Assembly: GCA_001785805.1 (NCBI GenBank)
Contig: MFUU01000022.1
Span: 1-15,661 of the forward strand
DNA length: 15,661 bases
Reading direction: 5' to 3'
From: Candidatus Nomurabacteria bacterium RIFCSPLOWO2_01_FULL_39_17
GTDB lineage: Bacteria; Patescibacteriota; Minisyncoccia; Phycocordibacterales; UBA9973
How positions within the stretch are numbered: the first letter of the stretch is position 1; the number at the start of each line of letters is the position of its first letter. The position numbers and the translations under genes were made by a program. Below are positions 5,534 to 11,416 of the stretch, one piece after another. Below the pieces are notes generated by a model. It saw only the letters and a program-made list of their open reading frames with translations. It was not told where the DNA came from and did not search any database.

Positions 5534-7825
5534 ATGAAAAAAGAAAAGATATCAAAAAGCGAATTAGCAAAAATAAAATCAATCAGGCGAAGAACTGGCG
5601 AAGTGGTGCCTTTCGATTTGGAAAGAATTGCCCGGGCTATCTTCAAAGCTTTTGAGGTCTCAGGCGAAGGCGGAGAGAATGAATCTTATATTGTGGCCAA
5701 TAGTGTCTTTAAAACTCTTCTTAAATTAAGAGCGGATTTGGTAGACATATATAAGGGAGCAAAATTTTTACCAACCGTTGAAATGATTCAAGATTTGGTG
5801 GAAAAAGAATTAATGAAGAAGAATTTCACTGATACAGCTAAGAAATACATTCTTTACCGCAACAAGCGTTCGGTATTGCGGGCGGCTTTTGGACCGGTGC
5901 CCGAGAGTGTGCGCGCATTGGTAGAGGAAAGCAGTAAATATTTTACCAGTTCTTACTCTGAATATATTTTCTATCAGATGTATTCCAGGTGGATTCCGGA
6001 ATCAAATCGCAGAGAAACTTGGATAGAAACCATCAGCCGCTATATGGATTATATGAAAGAAAACCTTGGAAATAAGCTGACGGTCAAAGAATACGAGGAA
6101 GTAAAACAAGCAATACTCAAGCAAGATATTTGCCCTTCGATGCGACTTTTGTGGTCAGCCGGCAGGGCTTGCAGGAATTCAAACGTTTGGGCATATAATT
6201 GCTCTTACATTGCTCCAACCTGTCCGCAAGATTTGGGGGAGATTATGTATGTTTTAATGTGCGGTGCCGGACTCGGTTTTGCTGTTGAATGGGAAAATGT
6301 TCAACAATTTCCACAAATAAAAAAACAAGGTAAAGAAAAAGCGGTCATTCATCTTATCAAGGATGATAAGGAAGGTTGGGCAGATGCTTTTGTTTTGGGG
6401 CTTAAGACTTGGTTTGACGGAAAAGATATCGATTTTGATTATTCTCTCATTCGGCCAGCCGGAGCACGTTTGGAAACCGCAGGCGGTCGAGCATCGGGAC
6501 CTCAGCCATTAATGGATTTAATGGAATTTACCAAACGTAAAATTTTGGCCAAACAGGGCCGCCGTCTTTCTAATTTGGACATGCATGATATTATTTGCCA
6601 GATTGGAATGATTGTCGTGGCGGGCGGCGTACGCAGAAGCGCGCTTATTTCCCTCTCTGAATTAGAAGATGCTGAAATGCGAGATGCAAAGAAGGGACAA
6701 TTTTATTTGACAGAAGGACAGCGCAGTATGGCCAACAACTCTGCAGTGTATAATGCCAAGCCCGGAGCTGAAGAATTTATGGATGAGTGGGTATCTTTGG
6801 TAAAATCAAAATCCGGCGAACGTGGAATTTTCAACCGCGCCGGTCTTGAAAAGCAATTGCCCGTCCGAAGATGGGAAGCAATAAAGGATGAAAGGCAAAT
6901 TGGCTTGAACCCCTGTGGAGAAATTTATTTGCGTTCCAAGCAATTTTGCAATCTTACCAGTATTGTCATTCGCCCGCATGATACTCTTGCCAGCCTAAAA
7001 AAGAAAATAGGGTTAGCCACGCTTTTGGGAACATATCAGTCTACATTGACAAATTTCGGTTATCTTTCAAAAAAGTGGAAAGAAAATTGTGAAACGGAAA
7101 GATTGCTTGGCGTATCTCTTACCGGTTATTATGATAATGCAATAATTAGAGACGATAAAGTTCTTGATGTTTTGAGGAAAGATTCGATTGAGACGAATAA
7201 AAAATACGCAAAACGCTTCGGAATCAATGCTTCAACAGCTATTACCTGTGTTAAACCGCACGGCAACTCCGGACAACTTTTGTCTGTTGGTTCTGGTATG
7301 CATCCGTGGTATGCTCCATATTTCATCAGAAGAGTTAGAATTTCGCATACTGACCCGTTGCTTGAGATGGCAAAAGATCAAAGTGTTCCCTGTTTGCCCG
7401 AGGTTGGTCAATCATTTGAAGAAGCGACAACTTTTGTGCTGGAATTTCCAGTGAAAGCGCCAGAAGGAGCAATTTTCAAAGATGAAGTATCCGCTTTAGA
7501 CTTATTGAAAGAGTGGAAAAGATTAAAAGAACATTTTGTAGAGCACAATCCATCTGCAACTATTTATGTGGGTCAAGATGAATGGATAGCTGTCGGTAAT
7601 TTCGTTTACGAAAATTGGGACTGGATTGGTGGACTTTCTTTTCTCCCACGATCGGATCATGTCTACCAATTGGCTCCATACGAAGCAATCACCAAGGAAG
7701 AATATGAGCGACGCACTAAATCTATCGGCAAAATTGATTTTTCTAAACTTTCTCATTACGAAGCGACGGATAATACCGTCGGCTCAAAAGAATTTGCTTG
7801 CGTATCGGGCGTCTGTGAAATATAG
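5534..7825 (+). CDS. nrdJ: Adenosylcobalamin-dependent (class II) ribonucleotide reductase
   Basis: A 763-residue enzyme that reduces ribonucleotides (probably triphosphates) to deoxyribonucleotides using a radical made from adenosylcobalamin, in the cytoplasm. An ATP-cone regulatory domain occupies about 17-112 (RRRTGEVVPFDLERI). The catalytic barrel follows: C223 in the YNCSYIAP motif (equivalent to C119 of Lactobacillus leichmannii RTPR), GGVRRSA at 364-370, N459-P-C461-G-E463 (N406, C408 and E410), C472 in QFCNLTS (C419, same 11-residue spacing), and the C-terminal redox pair C756/C761 (C731/C736, same spacing). All essential residues are therefore present. The C223-C461 stretch is about 50 residues shorter than in the Lactobacillus enzyme, whereas the N-terminal ATP cone is extra. 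It is followed after 24 bases, including a 14-base AT palindrome at 7836-7849, by the adenosyltransferase that makes its cofactor. No intein or frameshift is seen. Confidence 0.97.
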   Translation: MKKEKISKSELAKIKSIRRRTGEVVPFDLERIARAIFKAFEVSGEGGENESYIVANSVFKTLLKLRADLVDIYKGAKFLPTVEMIQDLVEKELMKKNFTDTAKKYILYRNKRSVLRAAFGPVPESVRALVEESSKYFTSSYSEYIFYQMYSRWIPESNRRETWIETISRYMDYMKENLGNKLTVKEYEEVKQAILKQDICPSMRLLWSAGRACRNSNVWAYNCSYIAPTCPQDLGEIMYVLMCGAGLGFAVEWENVQQFPQIKKQGKEKAVIHLIKDDKEGWADAFVLGLKTWFDGKDIDFDYSLIRPAGARLETAGGRASGPQPLMDLMEFTKRKILAKQGRRLSNLDMHDIICQIGMIVVAGGVRRSALISLSELEDAEMRDAKKGQFYLTEGQRSMANNSAVYNAKPGAEEFMDEWVSLVKSKSGERGIFNRAGLEKQLPVRRWEAIKDERQIGLNPCGEIYLRSKQFCNLTSIVIRPHDTLASLKKKIGLATLLGTYQSTLTNFGYLSKKWKENCETERLLGVSLTGYYDNAIIRDDKVLDVLRKDSIETNKKYAKRFGINASTAITCVKPHGNSGQLLSVGSGMHPWYAPYFIRRVRISHTDPLLEMAKDQSVPCLPEVGQSFEEATTFVLEFPVKAPEGAIFKDEVSALDLLKEWKRLKEHFVEHNPSATIYVGQDEWIAVGNFVYENWDWIGGLSFLPRSDHVYQLAPYEAITKEEYERRTKSIGKIDFSKLSHYEATDNTVGSKEFACVSGVCEI

Positions 7826-7849
7826 CGTAAAATATAAAATTTAAATTTT

Positions 7850-8407
7850 ATGTTGTACACAAGAAAGGGCGATAGTGGAACAACCAAAACATTCGGTTGT
7901 GATCAACGAGTTTCAAAAAGCTCAAGTATCGCCGAAGCGTTGGGTTCATTAGACGAGATTAATTCTTTTCTTGGCTTAATAAAAGTAAAATCAAATAATC
8001 TATTTTTCAATTTACCGACGGCTAAAATAACAATTCCAGAAACAATTGACCGTATTCAGCAAGACCTTTTTACTATTCAGGCTGAACTTGCCGGTGCCCA
8101 AAAAACAATTACCCAGAATAAAGTTTTCTGGCTGGAAGAAATTATTGACGGTATAGAAAAAACACTTCCGCCAATTAAAACATTCTTCGTTTCCGGCGGT
8201 GCAGAACTGGCTACCTTATCCGACATCGCCCGCACTATCGCTCGTAGAGCGGAAAGACGGGTTATCGGAGTAGCTGACGAGGGCAAAATAGTAATCAGCC
8301 AAAAGACACTTTCATATCTTAACCGCCTTTCAAGCGCACTTTACGCTTTCGCCAGGGGTTTTAATCATATGGCTGGGATAGAAGAAGAAGCTCCAAAATA
8401 CGAATAG
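7850..8407 (+). CDS. PduO-type cob(I)alamin adenosyltransferase
   Basis: A 185-residue enzyme that transfers the adenosyl group of ATP to reduced cobalamin, producing adenosylcobalamin for the reductase encoded just upstream. Family motifs: N-terminal ATP-binding YTRKGDSG (3-10), SKSS (22-25), the segment EALGSLDEINSFLG with D35, and IARTIARRAER with R128 and R132. D35 and R128 match the inter-subunit salt-bridge residues of the Lactobacillus reuteri PduO enzyme. F112, before the GG, matches the phenylalanine that displaces the lower ligand. The usual Pro of the PGG motif is Ser115 (VSGG). NRLSS (158-162) and YAFAR close the conserved part. An insertion-like loop lies around 46-66. It functions as a trimer in the family. 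Last gene of the S component-nrdJ unit, followed by the DnaA-box hairpin region. Confidence 0.95.
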   Translation: MLYTRKGDSGTTKTFGCDQRVSKSSSIAEALGSLDEINSFLGLIKVKSNNLFFNLPTAKITIPETIDRIQQDLFTIQAELAGAQKTITQNKVFWLEEIIDGIEKTLPPIKTFFVSGGAELATLSDIARTIARRAERRVIGVADEGKIVISQKTLSYLNRLSSALYAFARGFNHMAGIEEEAPKYE

Positions 8408-8410
8408 AAG

Positions 8411-8461
8411 GGGGTTATCCACACCCCTCACATGCTTGCCGCATGTGAGGGGTTATCCACA
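8411..8461. repeat. Hairpin framed by two DnaA boxes
   Basis: GGGGTTATCCACA occurs twice as a direct repeat (8411-8423 and 8449-8461); each copy holds an exact DnaA box (8415-8423, 8453-8461). Between them lies a perfect inverted repeat: CCCCTCACATGC at 8424-8435, a 5-base loop, and GCATGTGAGGGG at 8441-8452, extendable by one A-T pair. The CCCC arm can pair with either GGGG (8411-8414 or 8449-8452), so two folds compete. No T-run follows, so this is a poor intrinsic terminator, but it lies at the end of the adenosyltransferase gene and directly before the next promoter. Confidence 0.7.
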
Positions 8462-8462
8462 T

Positions 8463-8490
8463 TTGCAACTTTTAGAGAGAGATGTATGAT
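8463..8490 (+). promoter_or_regulatory. Candidate promoter of the riboswitch unit
   Basis: TTGCAA at 8463-8468 (4 of 6 to -35), a 16-base spacer and TATGAT at 8485-8490 (5 of 6 to -10). Transcription would start near 8497, about 25 bases before the aptamer. The -35 lies one base after the second DnaA box, the same geometry as at 4903-4918. Confidence 0.45.
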
Positions 8491-8520
8491 AAGAAAGTGC
8501 TAAACAAATAAATATCTTCA

Positions 8521-8609
8521 GGATTGGGGAAGCGAGGTGAAATTCCTCCGCAGTGCCGCTACGGTAATCCTCTTGTTTTAAAAACAAAGGAGAGTCCGAG
8601 TACCAATCA
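8521..8609 (+). ncRNA. Cobalamin riboswitch aptamer (compact)
   Basis: The hallmark core is present: GAGGTGAAATTCCTCCGCAG (8534-8553), then TGCCGCTACGGTAA, and the B12-box-like AGTCCGAGTACC (8593-8604). The closing stem P1 is GATTGG at 8522-8527 with CCAATC at 8603-8608, and an internal hairpin runs 8568-8591 (TCCT plus TTGTTT pairing with AAACAA plus AGGA, one bulged C). The aptamer is only about 88 bases, lacking the large side domains of classical AdoCbl (class I) switches, so it may be a class II-like type; ligand preference is not assigned. It precedes a terminator and two genes with transcobalamin-like domains, implying shut-off of vitamin capture when B12 is plentiful. Confidence 0.92.
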
Positions 8610-8634
8610 TGAAGTAATCCCGAGCAGGAATTAT

Positions 8635-8650
8635 AAACACTATAGTGTTT
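8635..8650. promoter_or_regulatory. 16-base perfect palindrome in the riboswitch expression platform
   Basis: AAACACTATAGTGTTT is its own reverse complement. As RNA it can form a 6-bp stem with a TATA loop between aptamer and terminator, a plausible P13-like hairpin. As DNA its half-sites ACACTA/TAGTGT look like NrdR-box halves, but lack the 4-bp centre of the normal 16-bp NrdR box. Confidence 0.5.
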
Positions 8651-8655
8651 TAAAT

Positions 8656-8680
8656 AACTCCCCTCGGAAGGAGTTTTTTT
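8656..8680 (+). terminator. Intrinsic terminator of the cobalamin riboswitch
   Basis: AACTCC (8656-8661) pairs with GGAGTT (8670-8675) around an 8-base loop, running into seven T (8674-8680). It lies 12 bases before the DUF4430 gene, so regulation is by premature termination. Loop bases CTCGGA (8663-8668) are exactly complementary to TCCGAG within the aptamer's B12 box (8595-8600), and CTCGG also to CCGAG at 8620-8624, giving possible antiterminator or loop-loop pairing. Confidence 0.8.
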
Positions 8681-8692
8681 GTTTTAGAAAAT

Positions 8693-9103
8693 ATGTTTAC
8701 AAAACAATATAAAATTATATTTGCTTTCGGTCTTGCGATTTTTGTGTTATTTTTTATATTTTCTCAAACGCATAAAAATATCCTGCCGTCTCAATTAGCC
8801 ACTGTCGAGACACCAGAAGCAAAAATTTCCATTTTTATGGCTGTTGGGGGTGAAACTATTCCTCTTTCTACTTATGCTGGAGCATCTCTCTACGACGTAT
8901 TGCTTTCTGCTAATGAAAGTGGGCAAATTATGTTCTCGGGTAAAAATTATCCGGCGCTTGGATTTTTTATAAGTGATATTAATTCTCTGCATAATGGAAA
9001 TGGCAAATACTTGTTTTATTATATTAATGGCAAAGAAGCATCAGTCGGTGTTTCTTCTTATTTCCCCGAGGATGGCGATGTCATCGAGTGGAAGTTAAAA
9101 TAA
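8693..9103 (+). CDS. Membrane-anchored DUF4430 (transcobalamin C-terminal-like) protein
   Basis: A 136-residue protein with an N-terminal membrane segment (about 8-24) and one extracytoplasmic DUF4430/PF14478 domain (about 43-136). Family signs: GASLYDVLLSA (63-73), the LGFFISDINSLHNGNGKY stretch (89-106), FYYINGKEASVGVSSY (108-123) and the closing DGDVIEWKL. This domain is the one related to the C-terminal beta domain of animal transcobalamin and intrinsic factor, which covers one face of cobalamin. There is no lipobox cysteine, in fact no cysteine at all, so the anchor is an uncleaved helix or signal peptide. It is the first gene behind the cobalamin riboswitch and lies three bases before a second protein with a similar domain plus an alpha/alpha toroid. 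A role in extracellular corrinoid binding is inferred from domain and riboswitch together. No Shine-Dalgarno. Confidence 0.9.
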   Translation: MFTKQYKIIFAFGLAIFVLFFIFSQTHKNILPSQLATVETPEAKISIFMAVGGETIPLSTYAGASLYDVLLSANESGQIMFSGKNYPALGFFISDINSLHNGNGKYLFYYINGKEASVGVSSYFPEDGDVIEWKLK

Positions 9104-9106
9104 ATT

Positions 9107-11416
9107 ATGAGAAATAACTTTAAAATTTTAATTCTGGTTTCGGTTGTAATTATTGCTTTTTATAATTTATCTGTAAGTTCAGTTTCAGCCAGCACAACAG
9201 TTGATATAGTAGTGTCAGGCGGTTCTGATGCCAGTACGGGAACATCGTCTGATTTTAGCGCTGGCGATATCGTTGATCTGGGGGCGAGTGATGATATTCG
9301 TATTCAAAGCAATGCCACTTCTTGGACGAATACTGGCATCTATGATGAAAATAATTATATTGAATTCCTGTTTTCTCCGAATATCCCGAGTAATGCAACA
9401 ATAGAAAATGTATCTTTCTTTAATGAATTCCGCCGTTCTGGGGCATTAATGGAGGCCAAGCTTGAGATATGGGATGGTTCAAGTTTTGTTGATCAGGCAT
9501 TGACAACTGGCACCACAAACGTCGATCACACTGATACTGTGGATGTTTCTGCTTATATAAATACTCCAAGCAAAGTAAATAATATAAAAGCGCGATTCTT
9601 GGCATATCGTAACAATAATGCCGATACTAAAACCAGCCATGATTTTATCGGTATTTCAGTGACGTATAGTATTCCGAATACGACATTTATAATTCGAAAT
9701 GGCGATTCGGTATTTTATAACGGGTCTGTGTCGCTTCCCGCCATCGGTACTGTATCTGTCAACGATGCAAACAACATTGCGCACATCGTAGACGCCAGAA
9801 GCGTGCTGACCGTTTTGAAGACTATTGATGATTCGAGCGATACATTTGCAATTTCTGACCTGCAATATTTTGATTCATTCGGAGCATTTTATCTAAAATG
9901 CATATTACCAAACAATGATTCAGATTTATGTGATAACTGGCAATATGCTGTCAATGGCTTAACGCCGTTTATTAGTATTGATGCAACTGTGCTCTCTGGC
10001 GGAGAAACAGTAGGAATTTATTTCGGTACATCACACCGACTTGTTCTAAATACAACCGCTATTACCATCGTCGAACCGTTAAATGCAAGGGCAGAAAAAT
10101 ATGATTATGAAAATAATATTTGGAATCCGCTTACCGGAGTTTCGATCGGAGTAACATTGCCAAATCTTGTCGATCAATGGAACCCAATAGTTGTTTCGAC
10201 TCATCCGGTGGACTCCTTTGGAAATGTAAATATTGAAATTAAAAATGTAAACACATATACACTCGGTATTGTTGAGGATTTTTATTTTCCTTCTTATGTG
10301 GTTACGGTATCACCCGTTCCAAATAATAGCAAAATAGAGAGATACACGCCGCCAATTTTCAGCGTTGAAAATGCCTTAGCATACTTAAAAAATACGCAAG
10401 AGGTAAACGGGTCATTTGGAGCAGATTTATACACAGATTGGGCAGCTATCGCCTATGGAGCGGGAGATGTTTCGGACAGTTCTCGAGATCTTTTACTGTC
10501 ATATTTTAATTCTCATGCAACTATAAGTCCACTTCTTACTGATAACGAACGTTATGTTATGGCACTGCTGGCGCTTGGGCAGAACCCATATTCTTTCAAC
10601 AATATAAATTATATTGAAACTATTACAAAAACTTTTGACGGTATGCAATTTGGAGACCCGGCATTTATTAATGATGATATTTTCGCGCTTATTCCATTAA
10701 ACAGCGCCGGATATACAGCCAGCGATGAAATAATTATTAAAGATATCGCTTTTATCATTTCAAAACAAAAAGTAAACGGCTCATGGGAAGAAAATGCGGA
10801 TTTAACGGGAGCGGCTATCCAAGCACTTAATCCTTTCATTTCAATTGCTGATGCGAATAATGCGGTTTTAAATGCCGGTCTCTATTTGCAAAATACACAG
10901 AACGGTGACGGTGGATGGGGCTCCGTATATGCCACAAGTTGGGTTATGCAGGGCGAAAATGCGCTCGGACAGACATGGGCGAAGAATGGCCATACTGGAC
11001 TTAATTATTTGGCTACTGCTCAAGCAAGTGATGGCGCCATTTTTTCCTCAGGCGACACACAAGCAAATAGAATATGGGCTACTAGTTATGCAATTCCAGC
11101 TGTTTTGGGTAAACCATGGAACAAAATTCTTAAAGCGGTTCAAAAACCAGTATTGGCAAGCATTATGGAAGAAAAAATAAATGACGAAAAAGTTATGGAA
11201 AAAATAAAAAATGATAAAAGAAAGAAAGAAACAATTATAGTTCAAAATAAAATTGTCCCCGCGCCCAAAATAGAAACAGCCAGAATCATCAAAAATGCTC
11301 CGATGCAAAGTTCACTCGCGGCAAATGTGGTGGAAAGTGAAAATCAAATATTTAAATCATTTTCAAAAATTCTGCCCCTGATAGAATTTTTATTCCTAGG
11401 CTTTTTGCTTTGGTAA
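9107..11416 (+). CDS. Exported transcobalamin-like protein: DUF4430-like domain plus alpha/alpha toroid
   Basis: A 769-residue surface protein. Signal peptide 1-29 (hydrophobic 7-20, SVSA at the probable cleavage site). Residues 30-190 form a beta-rich domain (IYDENNYIEFLF, LEIWDGSSF) of a type I cannot name. Residues 194-308 are DUF4430-like (ARSVLTVLKTI, FAISDLQYFDSFGAFYLKCI, WQYAVNG, GGETVGIYFG) with two cysteines, C265 and C275. Residues 310-402 form another beta domain. Residues 417-672 form a terpenoid cyclase/prenyltransferase-like alpha/alpha toroid with repeats such as ALAYLKNTQEVNGSFGADLY, FIISKQKVNGSWE, LYLQNTQNGDGGWGS and LNYLATAQASDGAI. A Lys/Glu-rich linker (686-730) leads to a C-terminal hydrophobic tail (755-769). 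Animal intrinsic factor and transcobalamin combine exactly these two folds, toroid first and beta domain last; here the order is reversed. Behind the cobalamin riboswitch, corrinoid capture is strongly suggested but unproven. The 3' end overlaps ligA by 65 bases, tail to tail. Confidence 0.88.
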   Translation: MRNNFKILILVSVVIIAFYNLSVSSVSASTTVDIVVSGGSDASTGTSSDFSAGDIVDLGASDDIRIQSNATSWTNTGIYDENNYIEFLFSPNIPSNATIENVSFFNEFRRSGALMEAKLEIWDGSSFVDQALTTGTTNVDHTDTVDVSAYINTPSKVNNIKARFLAYRNNNADTKTSHDFIGISVTYSIPNTTFIIRNGDSVFYNGSVSLPAIGTVSVNDANNIAHIVDARSVLTVLKTIDDSSDTFAISDLQYFDSFGAFYLKCILPNNDSDLCDNWQYAVNGLTPFISIDATVLSGGETVGIYFGTSHRLVLNTTAITIVEPLNARAEKYDYENNIWNPLTGVSIGVTLPNLVDQWNPIVVSTHPVDSFGNVNIEIKNVNTYTLGIVEDFYFPSYVVTVSPVPNNSKIERYTPPIFSVENALAYLKNTQEVNGSFGADLYTDWAAIAYGAGDVSDSSRDLLLSYFNSHATISPLLTDNERYVMALLALGQNPYSFNNINYIETITKTFDGMQFGDPAFINDDIFALIPLNSAGYTASDEIIIKDIAFIISKQKVNGSWEENADLTGAAIQALNPFISIADANNAVLNAGLYLQNTQNGDGGWGSVYATSWVMQGENALGQTWAKNGHTGLNYLATAQASDGAIFSSGDTQANRIWATSYAIPAVLGKPWNKILKAVQKPVLASIMEEKINDEKVMEKIKNDKRKKETIIVQNKIVPAPKIETARIIKNAPMQSSLAANVVESENQIFKSFSKILPLIEFLFLGFLLW

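Noticed and set aside
7836..7849. AT palindrome AAAATTTAAATTTT as an operator between nrdJ and the adenosyltransferase gene.
   Set aside because: Pure A/T palindromes of this size are expected in AT-rich spacers; no -35/-10 supports a separate promoter.
8408..8470. Possible replication origin from clustered DnaA boxes.
   Set aside because: Only two boxes here and one 3.5 kb away, no AT-rich unwinding cluster, and no dnaA, dnaN or gyrase genes nearby. Promoter association explains them better.
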